Source: DATDEW01 sp046590205
GTDB lineage: Bacteria; Bacteroidota; Ignavibacteria; Palsa-1295
DNA length: 64,000 nt
NCBI GenBank assembly: GCA_046590205.1
Contig: JBKJTT010000022.1
Location: 1-64,000, forward strand
Reading direction: 5' to 3'
The notes under the pieces were generated by a model that was not told where the DNA came from, did not search any database, and saw only the letters and a program-made list of their open reading frames with translations. Of the stretch, positions 25,020 through 33,960 are shown one piece after another; position 1 is the stretch's first letter, and every line of letters begins with the position of its first letter. The position numbers were made by a program, and so were the translations under genes.

Positions 25020-26588
25020 CTATCTGTTACGTTTGTACACGAATACTGATTGTATGGAGTCCATCAATGTATAATGCCCGCCATATTTTTCAACACTACG
25101 AACGATTTCTTCAACCAAAACTTTATGATCTGCAACGTAATCAAGGTCTTGCTCTATCACATATTTTCCTATTTCTGCTTCCCGTCGCGTTTTCAATGCA
25201 TCATAATTGACCTTCCCATCAAGATTAACTACATTGGGAGCAATAAACCCTGCTATTCCGGATTGGTACATACCGATTCTTGCATCAGGAATGGTCAGTG
25301 CCCACTTACCAGTAAGGTAAAAATCCGACACCTCATCGGTCGTATAGTTTGGAATATATTTAAGGAGACTGTTCAGAAGAGCCATTATACAGACTATAGC
25401 AAGAATTAATTTCTTTGCTGATGAAGTAAGCATATCTTTAGCGACCATAGGGATACACATTGCAGAAAAACCCAGAACAAGGATACGAAAAGGGATAAGA
25501 TATCGACCTATAAAATGTGGAGCACCAAAAAAGAATGTATAATAAACAATCAACAAAAAAGAAGCTCCAATAAGTGGTGCAAAGACATGGACATCATACG
25601 TCCGTTGAATAACATCAATCACTTTCCATTTTCGTACGATCATAAAAGCTATCACTGATACTACTATAAACCATACTATATAGTAAAGCCCGTTAATTTG
25701 TATCATTTTCGCAACGGAAAAAAATACACTAAACGAATCTCCTAAGACTGCCAATGTCTGACTTACATTCCTCAGCAATTGGGGATCAATGGATTCTGAT
25801 TGACCACTTTGGGGTATCAAACTTCCAAATGTGGTATAGTTATAATACCACCAAGGCGATGAAATGAGCAGAGCTGTTATCGAAACAATACCTGCGCTAA
25901 TAACACCTTTTTTCTTGCTCCTATATATCTCATAAAGTGCAACCATAGAAACGAAAATGGCAGAATCAATTCTTGCCAATACAGTAAAACCTAGAACTAC
26001 TCCTAAAAGCAGATAATGTAGTATTGGTATTTTCTGTCCCAAGCTCCTTTGGTTAAGTATTCGAGAGTAGAGATAAAGCGAGAGAACAATAAACATCGAC
26101 AATAACCCTGTTTCCAAGCCGCTAACAGTGTGCACAAATATAGGATGCAGAGTAGCCCACAGAAGCGAGAGTATTACAATTGGGGTGTACCAAACTGACG
26201 CCTCCTCTGCTTCACTTCTTTGTTTCTTAATTGATGACAACAAAAGGACGAAAAACACGATCGTCAACGAATCAAAAATTGCAGTATATCCGAATGCAAG
26301 CTGTAATGTGAGAAGTTTATCAAAACCGGAAATGATAAAAAGTGGCGCATACAAGACTACTATCAGCGGCTGAACTCCGTTGGTCGGGTGAATGCCATCG
26401 ATTGAGAATCCATTCCCCCGCGCCAATTGCTCTGCACAGTTGAACATATAGAAAGCATCTTCCTGGAAATATTTAGTATAGAGTAAGTGCTCCGTTCGGA
26501 ATGCAAGACCTAATCGCAACGCAATACAAATAAGTAGTATTACCCCAATGGCGATTTTTTCTTTCCTTGAGATCAACTCGCCCATCAT
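25020..26588 (-). CDS. GT-C membrane glycosyltransferase, copy 1
   Basis: 522 residues, same architecture as its neighbour: QEDAFYMF in the first periplasmic loop, GFSIDGIHPTNGVQPL after it, many membrane helices, and a C-terminal periplasmic segment with GMYQSGIAGFIAPN and VVNLDGKVN. Its ATG overlaps the TGA of the ECF sigma gene (ATGA), which ties its translation to the sigma factor. Duplication from the downstream copy (or the reverse) is clear from the shared motifs. The operon sigma, GT-C, GT-C, DUF2461 suggests control of envelope glycosylation, but this is inference. Confidence 0.85.
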   Translation of the reverse strand: MMGELISRKEKIAIGVILLICIALRLGLAFRTEHLLYTKYFQEDAFYMFNCAEQLARGNGFSIDGIHPTNGVQPLIVVLYAPLFIISGFDKLLTLQLAFGYTAIFDSLTIVFFVLLLSSIKKQRSEAEEASVWYTPIVILSLLWATLHPIFVHTVSGLETGLLSMFIVLSLYLYSRILNQRSLGQKIPILHYLLLGVVLGFTVLARIDSAIFVSMVALYEIYRSKKKGVISAGIVSITALLISSPWWYYNYTTFGSLIPQSGQSESIDPQLLRNVSQTLAVLGDSFSVFFSVAKMIQINGLYYIVWFIVVSVIAFMIVRKWKVIDVIQRTYDVHVFAPLIGASFLLIVYYTFFFGAPHFIGRYLIPFRILVLGFSAMCIPMVAKDMLTSSAKKLILAIVCIMALLNSLLKYIPNYTTDEVSDFYLTGKWALTIPDARIGMYQSGIAGFIAPNVVNLDGKVNYDALKTRREAEIGKYVIEQDLDYVADHKVLVEEIVRSVEKYGGHYTLMDSIQSVFVYKRNR

Positions 26589-27298
26589 ATCTTGCCTTCA
26601 AGAAGTTTGGCAAGTGCTGCGCGAGCACGGTGGAGATGAACCTTTACGGTACCCATAGGGAGTTTAAGAACATTGGCAATGTCTTCGTACTCAAGATCAT
26701 CATTATGGCGAAGTTTGATGATGCGTCTATAATTTTCAGGAAGCTGCTCTATCGCTTCTTCAATAAGAGAGGTGCGCTCATCAGCAAGCATCACCTGTTC
26801 GGGTACCCACGAAGTATCAACGATCTCAAATTCTTTCGAGTCGTCTTCGCTCTTGTGGTCATGGTTCGATGATACAGCACTGATGGAAAACATCGCAAGT
26901 TTCTTGCGGCGAAGGTGATCTATCGCATGGTTTTGTGCAATACGATAGAGCCACGTAGAGAACGCATACTCTTCGGAGTAGCTATCAAGATGCAAAAATG
27001 CTTTCGTGAGTGCTTCCTGCACCAAATCCTCGACCTCATCAGTCGTGCTGGACCTGACTATGGGGCGTATCAAACGTTCGATGCCACGCTTATGACGTTT
27101 GACAAGTTCGCTATAGGCACGCTGGTCGCCGCCCCGTGCTTTTCGCACGAGCGCTTTGTCTTCCTTCTGCCTTTCGGTATTTTCCTTTACGGGTTTAACC
27201 TTCTCTTCTTCTGGAGGGTGTGTGGAAACTACACCGACAGCTTCCACTGGTGTAGAACTCGAAACTTTCTTCCTGGTATTTGAAACGGCTTTTGCCAA
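26585..27298 (-). CDS. ECF RNA polymerase sigma factor
   Basis: 237 residues. An unusual basic and proline-rich N-terminal extension of about 55 residues (KKVSSSTPVEAVG, then HPPEEEKVKPVKEN) precedes region 2 (GGDQRAYSELVKRH to FSTWLYRIAQNHAIDHLRR, about 58-125) and region 4 (LPENYRRIIKLRHNDDLEYEDIA, about 190-235). The start is a TTG at 27298, because a stop lies four codons upstream; GTG at codon 18 is the alternative. No anti-sigma gene adjoins. The stop overlaps the start of a GT-C gene, so the sigma factor is coupled to glycosyltransferases. Confidence 0.88.
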   Translation of the reverse strand: MAKAVSNTRKKVSSSTPVEAVGVVSTHPPEEEKVKPVKENTERQKEDKALVRKARGGDQRAYSELVKRHKRGIERLIRPIVRSSTTDEVEDLVQEALTKAFLHLDSYSEEYAFSTWLYRIAQNHAIDHLRRKKLAMFSISAVSSNHDHKSEDDSKEFEIVDTSWVPEQVMLADERTSLIEEAIEQLPENYRRIIKLRHNDDLEYEDIANVLKLPMGTVKVHLHRARAALAKLLEGKI

Positions 27299-27354
27299 TG
27301 AAATTCTTTAATAACGAACGATAGATAACAAATTTACGGGAGGAATCTCTCTAC

Positions 27355-27382
27355 AAAAAAGCCCCTTTTTTAGAGGGGCTTT
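27355..27382 (-). terminator. Terminator of the LacD-type aldolase gene
   Basis: A GC-rich stem (gcccct 27361-27366, aggggc 27374-27379) lies 16 bp past the aldolase stop; the minus-strand transcript then reads a run of U. Confidence 0.75.
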
Positions 27383-27397
27383 GAAGCACTAAATACG

Positions 27398-28420
27398 TTA
27401 TACAACTTCGATATTGTCTGCGCCGCCATAAACATTTGTCCAAGGTGTTGCGTACTTGAAAATAACCTCGTTGAGTGTTGTAATGTTTTCAACACCACGC
27501 CCATTAAGCCATGCCTCAAGCGCATCAGCACCCTGCGCACCGAAGATCGCAACGCCGTCCTGCCATGTAGCGCGACCGCAGAGCACACCTGAAAAGCGAG
27601 AACCGCTTTCGCCTGCAAGCTGAATGGTCTCACGGAAGACATCATCAGTAACACCTGCAGAAAGATAAATGAACGGCTTCGTTGCCGCATCAGATGCTTC
27701 TTTGAATAGCTTCATCGCTTCTTCTTTCGTATATGCCGCTTCACCACCTCCAAATGAGGTAGTACCAGAAACGAACTTCATATTAACCGGCACTTCAACT
27801 TTCAGCACGTCAACTCCGTAACGCTCTTTTGAGAACTCGCTCATGTAAGCCGAAACATACTTTGGTTTGAGCTTTGCGAATTCCAACCCTTTCTCATCGT
27901 AATTATCATCATATGCAAGCGGTTCGAGGAAGAATGGCACGTCAAGTGCTTTGCACTCAGCGCCAATACGTTCGATAAACGCATGTTTGCGTTCGGTGAT
28001 AGACTTTTCGTCGAAAGGATTGTAATAAAGAAGAATCTTTATTGCATTTGCACCTGCCTCAACAAGGCGACGGACACTCCACTGGTCAAGCAGATCAGGC
28101 AGACGTCCTTTTAGCGTGGCATCATAACCGGTCTTTTCATACGCAAGGAGGATTCCTGTAGCCGGTGCGCGGTGAGAAAGGGTTGGTAAACCGTATTCGG
28201 GATCCATAAGGATTGCCGACGAATGTGGCGTCAATACTTTCGTAACAATGATCTTAAAGTTCGTGAGATCATCATTTGTTGCGTCCTTACCAATTGCTTT
28301 ACCGATAGACTTTTTCAGCGAACCGCGCTGATCCATCGCGGCAGCATTGATGATACCATTCTTGCCAGCACATGCGTTGATACCGTTAAATTTTCCTTTT
28401 GATATTTTTACTTTCGACAT
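27398..28420 (-). CDS. LacD-type tagatose-1,6-bisphosphate aldolase
   Basis: 340 residues from the ATG at 28420. The LacD-type class I aldolase features are visible: AMDQRGSLKK near residue 30, a LMDPEYGLP segment, GANAIKILLYYNP (candidate Schiff-base lysine), VPFFLEPLAYDD, and FIYLSAGVTDDVF with FSGVLCGRATWQDGV at the phosphate-binding end. The enzyme splits tagatose- or fructose-1,6-bisphosphate into two triose phosphates, so it may act as the glycolytic aldolase here. It follows rpe after 35 bp. No lac-type tagatose genes are nearby, which favours a housekeeping role. Confidence 0.8.
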   Translation of the reverse strand: MSKVKISKGKFNGINACAGKNGIINAAAMDQRGSLKKSIGKAIGKDATNDDLTNFKIIVTKVLTPHSSAILMDPEYGLPTLSHRAPATGILLAYEKTGYDATLKGRLPDLLDQWSVRRLVEAGANAIKILLYYNPFDEKSITERKHAFIERIGAECKALDVPFFLEPLAYDDNYDEKGLEFAKLKPKYVSAYMSEFSKERYGVDVLKVEVPVNMKFVSGTTSFGGGEAAYTKEEAMKLFKEASDAATKPFIYLSAGVTDDVFRETIQLAGESGSRFSGVLCGRATWQDGVAIFGAQGADALEAWLNGRGVENITTLNEVIFKYATPWTNVYGGADNIEVV

Positions 28421-28455
28421 ATTTTTAGTATTTACTAGTGAGTTAATCTCTATAT

Positions 28456-29145
28456 TTATACTATAACGTTTTGTGTATTCGCACATGCTTCTTTCATCTT
28501 CCCTATCATGGCAGCTGGGTCTTTATCGCCGAAGATGCCACTACCGCTTACGATGGCATCAACTCCTGAAGAATATACTTCTGCAATGTTTGAGAGTTTC
28601 ACGCCACCGTCTACTTCGATGATGCAATCAAGCCCTTGCGTATCTATCCACTGACGTAGTGTCGTTGCGCGACGGAAAAGTGACGGGATGAATTCCTGTC
28701 CGCCAAATCCCGGATTCACGCTCATAAGCAGAACCATGTCAACATCAGGAAGAATATCACGAATCGTGTGAAGCGAAGTTGCAGGATTCAATGTCACACC
28801 TGCTTTAACACCAAGCGACTTAATAAGCTGGATCGTCCGATGAAGATGTGTACATGCCTCAACATGAACCGTGATAATATCAGCCCCTGCTTTTGCAAAA
28901 TCAGCAACGTACTTATCAGGGTCGGTTATCATCAGATGACAATCGAGCTTCAAAGTAGTTATCTTGCGGAGTGCAGCGACAACGAGTGGTCCTATCGTGA
29001 TGTTCGGGACAAAGTGCCCATCCATGACATCGACGTGGAGCCAATCTGCCCCGCCGCGTTCCATGACGCGGACTTCTTCTTCAAGACAAGCGAAATTCGC
29101 TGAGAGCAGCGAGGGTGCGATAATTACAGGGCGGCGTGTTGTCAT
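28456..29145 (-). CDS. rpe: Ribulose-phosphate 3-epimerase
   Basis: 229 residues from the ATG at 29145; the frame extends upstream but the family N-terminus (IIAPSLLSANFACL) starts here. Metal-binding HVDVMDGHFVPN (about residue 35), DCHLMI and VEACTH, NPGFGGQEFIPS, and EVDGGVKLSN are the family landmarks. It interconverts ribulose-5-phosphate and xylulose-5-phosphate in the pentose phosphate pathway. It lies upstream of the LacD-type aldolase, 35 bp apart, likely one transcript with it. Confidence 0.95.
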   Translation of the reverse strand: MTTRRPVIIAPSLLSANFACLEEEVRVMERGGADWLHVDVMDGHFVPNITIGPLVVAALRKITTLKLDCHLMITDPDKYVADFAKAGADIITVHVEACTHLHRTIQLIKSLGVKAGVTLNPATSLHTIRDILPDVDMVLLMSVNPGFGGQEFIPSLFRRATTLRQWIDTQGLDCIIEVDGGVKLSNIAEVYSSGVDAIVSGSGIFGDKDPAAMIGKMKEACANTQNVIV

Positions 29146-29183
29146 TTGGTAAATGAAACACCATACAATGTGTATTCTTTCCC

Positions 29184-29212
29184 AAAAAAAATGCTCCGTA
29201 AAGGAGCATTTT
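29184..29212 (-). terminator. Terminator of the thioredoxin-like gene
   Basis: A 10-bp stem (aaaatgctcc 29188-29197, ggagcatttt 29203-29212) with a 5-nt loop lies 12 bp past the thioredoxin stop; the minus-strand transcript runs into eight U. Confidence 0.75.
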
Positions 29213-29224
29213 CTTACGTAAGGT

Positions 29225-29662
29225 TTAGTTAGTCGCTTTCCGTTTGAGCGAGGTTTCACTATTTGTGGCAGCGATCTTCATTGACTGAAGAAATTTATCC
29301 GCTTCCTGATAACCAACTACTCTATGGACTTCCTCGCCATTCTCATTATAGAATACGATCGTAGGAAAACCTTGTACCTTTGACTTCTTTGCTAAAGCAA
29401 TACCTTCACCTTTTTCTGCATTTATCTTGAGTGAGACAAAGTCAGAATTTGCAAGCTTTCCTACATTAGCATCGGTATAGGTTTTTTTGTCAAGGACTTT
29501 ACACCACCCACACCAATCTGTATAATAATCAACCATAACGACCTTTTTCGCCTTTTTTGCTTGTTCGATAGCAGCATCAAAAGAAAGATTACTAAAGGTT
29601 ATTTCCGCTCTCAGATCAGAGACTGCAAGCATAAAAACCGAAAACAAAATAAGCTTTTTCAT
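29225..29662 (-). CDS. Secreted thioredoxin-like protein
   Basis: 145 residues. Sec signal (MKKLILFSVFMLAVS, cleavage near residue 19). The active site CGWC is in DWCGWCKVLD (about 50-59), and the later cis-proline segment GFPTIVFYNENGEEV is present. It fits the DsbD C-terminal-like or thioredoxin_7 group of periplasmic thiol-disulphide proteins. Redox partner unknown. A terminator separates it from rpe. Confidence 0.85.
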   Translation of the reverse strand: MKKLILFSVFMLAVSDLRAEITFSNLSFDAAIEQAKKAKKVVMVDYYTDWCGWCKVLDKKTYTDANVGKLANSDFVSLKINAEKGEGIALAKKSKVQGFPTIVFYNENGEEVHRVVGYQEADKFLQSMKIAATNSETSLKRKATN

Positions 29663-29781
29663 GTGTATAATGTGTTTGTCAGTACTATTTAACGTTCAAA
29701 ACGAAGAACGGTTTCGTTTCTGCTATGTTACCGGAATGTCAATTACATAGAGGAAATGATAGACATCTCAATTTTTTTTAT

Positions 29782-29789
29782 TAATTTTG
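29782..29789 (+). promoter_or_regulatory. TAnnTTTG -7 promoter box
   Basis: TAATTTTG ends 33 nt before the ATG at 29822, within an AT-rich stretch, consistent with a Bacteroidota promoter for the lipoprotein gene. No clear -33 TTTG. Confidence 0.35.
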
Positions 29790-29821
29790 TATCATTCTAT
29801 TCACTTTATTACAACGTAACC

Positions 29822-30844
29822 ATGAAAAATCTATGGTATTTCTTGGTATTTATGGCATTTGCATTCCTCGCCGGTTGCGGCGCTAAGGAAGAAGACATGA
29901 CACCTGTTCAGCCGGGTGAGACAGAAGTCTTTAAGGATCAGGTCTATAAATTCAGCTATAAAGCACCAAAGAACTGGGTAGCTGAATCTACTCCAGGTCA
30001 GCGCACATCCTATTTTTCAAGCCAAGCGTCAGAAGTCCGCTTCCAAAAATTCACCGAAGGTGACTATGGCGCTAAGATCGAGATGGGTGCAAAAGATGGC
30101 GGCGGTTCGAAGGAGCAAGCACTTGATGAGTTTAAAAACTCATTTGAAGGTGTAAATTTCACCTCTGCCGAACCAACGACTCTCGGCGGAGTACCTGCTC
30201 TGAAAATCAGCTTTAATCAAGGCGATGACCCGGATGCTTACATGGGCTATCGCATCTACGGGCAGAAGGACTCTGTCGTCACCTACTTTGAAGCTGCTAC
30301 CTTTGGTAAGAAGCGTATGGAAAAATACAAAGCCGTATTTGAGCTTGCAGAAAAATCTGCAACGCTTGGATATGTCCTTGACCTCAAGAGCGGCAAACTC
30401 GATAGTAGCACAATTGCAACACTCAAAGAGGAGGCAAAACCATCAGACCGCGCATCTAACTACAACGGGAATGGTTATTCTATCGAATATCCCGACAACT
30501 TCAATGTCCGCGCAAGCGGCAAGGGAGTTACTTTTGAAGGCGATTGGAGAGGTGCGACGATAGGTGTAGATATCACTGCTACAGGACAAGGTACTGACCT
30601 TGCAAAGTTTGCAGAAGAGAATTCCAAAAAGGCATACGGCGGCGCAGCTGTTAGTAATGCTACTATCGGCGGACAACCCGCCAAGGTTATCAATTACTCG
30701 ATGGTATCTGGTGTTGGTTCAAGAGCATACTTCTTGATGAAGGGTTCAAATGCATATCGCATCACGATCAACTGGCCGAAAGAACTTGAAGGTTCATTCA
30801 AGCCGGCTTTCGAGAAAGCAGTAAATAGCTTCAAGTTTAGATAA
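29822..30844 (+). CDS. Lipoprotein with two PsbP/DUF1795-like domains
   Basis: 340 residues from the ATG at 29822; an upstream in-frame ATG would precede the signal with 22 residues of hydrophobic non-signal sequence. Lipobox LAGC at about residue 19. Two similar about 150-residue modules follow: YKFSYKAPKNWVAES (about 42) and YSIEYPDNFNVRASG (about 220), each with the PsbP/DUF1795-type beginning and a later YFE or YFLMKGSNAYRI strand. The repeat indicates internal duplication. Role unknown, probably binding on the outer membrane or in the periplasm. A terminator follows. Confidence 0.75.
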   Translation: MKNLWYFLVFMAFAFLAGCGAKEEDMTPVQPGETEVFKDQVYKFSYKAPKNWVAESTPGQRTSYFSSQASEVRFQKFTEGDYGAKIEMGAKDGGGSKEQALDEFKNSFEGVNFTSAEPTTLGGVPALKISFNQGDDPDAYMGYRIYGQKDSVVTYFEAATFGKKRMEKYKAVFELAEKSATLGYVLDLKSGKLDSSTIATLKEEAKPSDRASNYNGNGYSIEYPDNFNVRASGKGVTFEGDWRGATIGVDITATGQGTDLAKFAEENSKKAYGGAAVSNATIGGQPAKVINYSMVSGVGSRAYFLMKGSNAYRITINWPKELEGSFKPAFEKAVNSFKFR

Positions 30845-30863
30845 TTCTTTCTATTTTGATGTT

Positions 30864-30900
30864 AATCCCCTGCTTCTTTTCGGAGGCAGGGGGATTTTTT
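30864..30900 (+). terminator. Terminator of the two-domain lipoprotein gene
   Basis: cccctgc and gcagggg arms with a one-base bulge, then six T, 20-55 nt past the stop. Confidence 0.7.
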
Positions 30901-30912
30901 ATTACGCAAGAT

Positions 30913-31773
30913 ATGCAAATACTTCACCAACTCATACAGCAATTTTCTGAAATGTCCGCCGATGAACTCGGCAAGAATCGCGATGAAGCAACAGGTAGCT
31001 TCACGAAGTTTCGCGCAGAGCTAAACTCCGGTACCATACGTGCCGCCGAGCCAGACTCATCTTCATCAACAGGCTGGAAAGTAAATACATGGGTGAAAAA
31101 AGGCATCTTGCTCGGCTTCCGTCTTGGCGTGCTTGAGGAGATGAAGTCCGCCGAACCTTGGTCGTTCTTCGATAAGGGTACAATACCCGTTCGCAAGTTT
31201 AGCATCGCTGATAATGTACGAGTTGTACCAGGTGGAAGCTCAGTGCGTGATGGTGCATTCATTGCTGCGGGAGTTATCGTCATGCCACCTGCATATATCA
31301 ACATTGGTGCATTCGTTGGAACAGGCACTCTTGTTGACTCCCATGCCCTCGTCGGTTCATGCGCACAAATTGGCGAGCGTGTTCATCTCTCTGCTGCCGC
31401 ACAGATTGGCGGTGTTCTTGAGCCAGCTGGTGCTATGCCCGTCATCATCGAAGATGATGTTCTTATCGGAGGAAACTGCGGAGTGTACGAAGGTTGTATC
31501 GTCAAAAAAAGAGCGGTACTTGGTTCAGGAGTTATCTTGACCGGCTCTACCCCTATCTATGACATAGTGAATTCAACGATCATTAAACGAGCTTCAGAAT
31601 CAGAACCTCTTATCGTACCCGAAGGTGCTGTCATAGTCGCAGGCACTCGCTCAATAGCAGAAAAATCATCGTTTGCACAAGAGCAAGGACTTTCGCTTTA
31701 TGCACCTATCATCATAAAATATCGAGATGAAAAGACCGACGCACGAACTGCGTTAGAATCTGCTCTTAGGTAG
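30913..31773 (+). CDS. dapD: Tetrahydrodipicolinate N-succinyltransferase
   Basis: 286 residues from the ATG at 30913 (the frame extends upstream through the previous gene's terminator, which cannot be coding). Features: an N-terminal helical domain, then a left-handed hexapeptide beta helix with VVPGGSSVRDGAFIAAGVIVMPP, GTLVDSHALVGSCAQIG and IIEDDVLIGGNCGVYEG. DapD transfers succinyl from succinyl-CoA in lysine/diaminopimelate synthesis. No other dap gene is here; it seems to be a single-gene unit with a terminator on its 3' side. Confidence 0.93.
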   Translation: MQILHQLIQQFSEMSADELGKNRDEATGSFTKFRAELNSGTIRAAEPDSSSSTGWKVNTWVKKGILLGFRLGVLEEMKSAEPWSFFDKGTIPVRKFSIADNVRVVPGGSSVRDGAFIAAGVIVMPPAYINIGAFVGTGTLVDSHALVGSCAQIGERVHLSAAAQIGGVLEPAGAMPVIIEDDVLIGGNCGVYEGCIVKKRAVLGSGVILTGSTPIYDIVNSTIIKRASESEPLIVPEGAVIVAGTRSIAEKSSFAQEQGLSLYAPIIIKYRDEKTDARTALESALR

Positions 31774-31778
31774 TAAGC

Positions 31779-31808
31779 AAAAAAGTCCGCTACGTAGCGG
31801 ACTTTTTT
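31779..31808. terminator. Bidirectional terminator between dapD and the cytochrome peroxidase gene
   Basis: A 14-bp perfect dyad (31779-31792 with 31795-31808) flanked by A and T runs lies between convergent genes and can end transcription from both sides. Confidence 0.8.
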
Positions 31809-31828
31809 GTTTTACTATTCTCTGTGAC

Positions 31829-33010
31829 TTACTTCCACGGATTGGAAAATGCCGGATTCGTCATAAACTTTGTATCTGTAAGCGACACCAAGAAGGCGGC
31901 AATATCAGCAACATCTTGATCAGACAAATTAAGTGGCTTTATAAGGGCATCTTGATTCGTATTATGTGCACCACCTGTGCGATAGTGTTTGATAACCTGC
32001 TCAAGGTCGGCAAAACTACCGTCATGCATGTACGGAGCGGTTACCCCTACATTGCGGAGTGTTGGGGTCTTGAAGACACCATCATCGCTGGATTTCTTTG
32101 TAAATGCACCAAGGCCTTTATCTTTCTCATAGTACTTATAGAGACCATTACTGTGCATCTTATTATCCGTAAAGAGCGTAGTGCTGTGGCAACTTGCACA
32201 GTTCGTCTTTGTTTTATCTAAGAAAAGAGCGAGTCCGCGTTTTGCATAATCATTAAGAGCTGCCTTGTTTCCTCTGCCATATTCATCAAACGGGCTTTGA
32301 TTGCTTATCATCGTACGTTCAAATGCTGCGATAGCTCTTGCAATACGAGGAAGGGTGATAACAGAATCACCGTACGCATCTTTGAATAATTTGCTATACG
32401 TAGAACGTCGAACAAATGCGTCCGCTGATGAACCAGAGCCACCTCGCATACGTGTAAACAGGAGTAACGTATCATTATTTGTTGGCTTTCCGCCATAAGG
32501 GCTTTCTTCTGTTTCTTTGGGTCTATCAGAACCGTTACCCATTTCTTTTGGATGAAGGATTGGGGCGATCGCGTGATCTTCGAGTGTCTTAAATCTGCCA
32601 TCCCATATCAAGTGAGAACTATAGGCGACATTGACAAGCGCCATTGCATTACGATTTCCTGACTGCCCGAAGACCCCCTTGCTCGTTGCATGTCCTTGAT
32701 CGGCAAAACCCTGACTTGGTGCATGACATGATGCACAAGACGTAGAATTATCCAAACTTAGTGCCTTATCATAAAATATATATCTTCCGAGCAATATCTT
32801 TGCTTGGTTCGGAGGGTTATCGTTGAAGTTATTTATGACAGGTAGTCCGACTGTAAACGGTATGACTGGATCGTCTGGTTTGTCAGTGGGGTTTTCAATG
32901 CCGGATGTTGCATCAGTAGGGGCAGAAGAATCAGCTTGTTTACAAGCGGTAGTAAAAAGTAGTGTACCGCACAACAACATCATGCAGTAACGGGAGATAA
33001 GAGTCTGCAT
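31829..33010 (-). CDS. Di-haem cytochrome c peroxidase (MauG/CcpA family) lipoprotein
   Basis: 393 residues. Lipoprotein-like signal (MQTLISRYCMMLL to TTAC at about residue 23). Two c-type haem motifs, CASCHAPS (about 92-96) and CASCHSTT (about 270), give the di-haem CCP/MauG architecture, with the usual RNAMALVNVAYSSHLIWDGRF between them and HDGSFADLEQV with a distal His/Met region near the end. These enzymes reduce hydrogen peroxide to water in the periplasm, or oxidise partner proteins. A strong AAAGGAG site lies before the ATG. The organism must therefore have cytochrome c maturation. Confidence 0.9.
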   Translation of the reverse strand: MQTLISRYCMMLLCGTLLFTTACKQADSSAPTDATSGIENPTDKPDDPVIPFTVGLPVINNFNDNPPNQAKILLGRYIFYDKALSLDNSTSCASCHAPSQGFADQGHATSKGVFGQSGNRNAMALVNVAYSSHLIWDGRFKTLEDHAIAPILHPKEMGNGSDRPKETEESPYGGKPTNNDTLLLFTRMRGGSGSSADAFVRRSTYSKLFKDAYGDSVITLPRIARAIAAFERTMISNQSPFDEYGRGNKAALNDYAKRGLALFLDKTKTNCASCHSTTLFTDNKMHSNGLYKYYEKDKGLGAFTKKSSDDGVFKTPTLRNVGVTAPYMHDGSFADLEQVIKHYRTGGAHNTNQDALIKPLNLSDQDVADIAAFLVSLTDTKFMTNPAFSNPWK

Positions 33011-33123
33011 TAGCTACTCCTTTATAAGGTTAAGTGAAAAAGCGTGAACAGTATATCCTAAAAACACTCTCGACCCCCAAAGGTTACATCGCAAGATGCA
33101 GATTTTTGAAGATTTATTTTTAC

Positions 33124-33540
33124 CTATATCAAAAATCGCGCAATAACGAGGTTTCCGTCATTATTTTTTTCAAAGAGTACCTCTTCGGCAAGGGATCGAA
33201 GCAGAAACACACCCCTACCGCTCGGGACAAGAAGATGTTCTCCGTGAGTTGGGTCTGGTAAAGAATCAGGGTCAAACCCCTCTCCTTCGTCACCAATAGT
33301 AACTGTTACCCCATCTTCTTTGGCTAAGAATGATATACTAACATGCTTATTTGGGTCAAGTTTATTCCCATGACGGATAGCATTGGTAACCGCCTCACTG
33401 ATAGCAAGAAGTATCTCGAAACGCTTGTTTTCTGTGAGAGGGATACGAGCGAGTTGATGCCGCGACCACTCATAGACATGCTCAAGCATCTCAAGAGAGG
33501 CAGAAATACGAAGTTCGGCTTCAAACGAATGTTCAGTCAT
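33124..33540 (-). CDS. RsbW-type serine kinase / anti-sigma regulatory factor
   Basis: 138 residues from the ATG at 33540. A GHKL-type HATPase_c_2 domain is clear: ISEAVTNAIRHGNK (the N box, about 52-65), IGDEGEGFDP (G1, about 90) and PSGRGVFLLRSLAEEV (G2, about 108-123). RsbW/SpoIIAB relatives bind ATP and phosphorylate anti-anti-sigma proteins or hold sigma factors. The ATG overlaps the stop of the upstream gene by 8 bp (33533-33540), so the two are translationally coupled. Its target is not evident here. Confidence 0.82.
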   Translation of the reverse strand: MTEHSFEAELRISASLEMLEHVYEWSRHQLARIPLTENKRFEILLAISEAVTNAIRHGNKLDPNKHVSISFLAKEDGVTVTIGDEGEGFDPDSLPDPTHGEHLLVPSGRGVFLLRSLAEEVLFEKNNDGNLVIARFLI

Positions 33541-33910
33541 TGTCTTGATGTATGTGCCAATCTTTATAGAGTGTAAGGTCATCTATTAACCCGACAAGCC
33601 TAGAATTTGCTTCTTTAGTATTAGAAAGGAATTCACTTGTCGATATCTCATGGTCGTTCTCGATGAGTTCTAATTGCAGCCGTATCTTCTCCAGCGACTC
33701 CAAAAAACTTTGTTGCATACGTTCATATCCTTGAGTATTCGGTCCCTCACGTTTTAGAACAGTGAATATCTTCTTAGCAAACGAAGCATGGAATGTGAGT
33801 TCATATAGCACCGGGGATTCCGGTTGAAGCGCAGATAGGATACTCTGCATCAACTCCGGCTCGTTGAGTTTTTCGGTTGATATTGAAAAGAAGAATGGAT
33901 GTTCGCTCAT
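33533..33910 (-). CDS. Hypothetical protein coupled to the RsbW-type gene
   Basis: 125 residues, mostly helical after residue 45 (ERMQQSFLESLEKIRLQLELIE looks like a coiled coil). It has no signal peptide or membrane helix and is acidic. I do not recognise a domain. Its 8-bp overlap with the RsbW-type kinase gene suggests they act together, so it could be the kinase's partner (an anti-anti-sigma factor or phosphatase adapter), but no STAS or PP2C signature is seen. Confidence 0.6.
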   Translation of the reverse strand: MSEHPFFFSISTEKLNEPELMQSILSALQPESPVLYELTFHASFAKKIFTVLKREGPNTQGYERMQQSFLESLEKIRLQLELIENDHEISTSEFLSNTKEANSRLVGLIDDLTLYKDWHIHQDND

Positions 33911-33960
33911 GATTTAATCATTGGGTAATACCTTGCTAATACCTTTAGGGTATTTTTGCT

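Noticed and set aside
27398..28420. Lactose/tagatose catabolic operon
   Set aside because: Only a LacD-type aldolase beside rpe; no lacA, lacB, lacC or PTS genes, so housekeeping is more likely.
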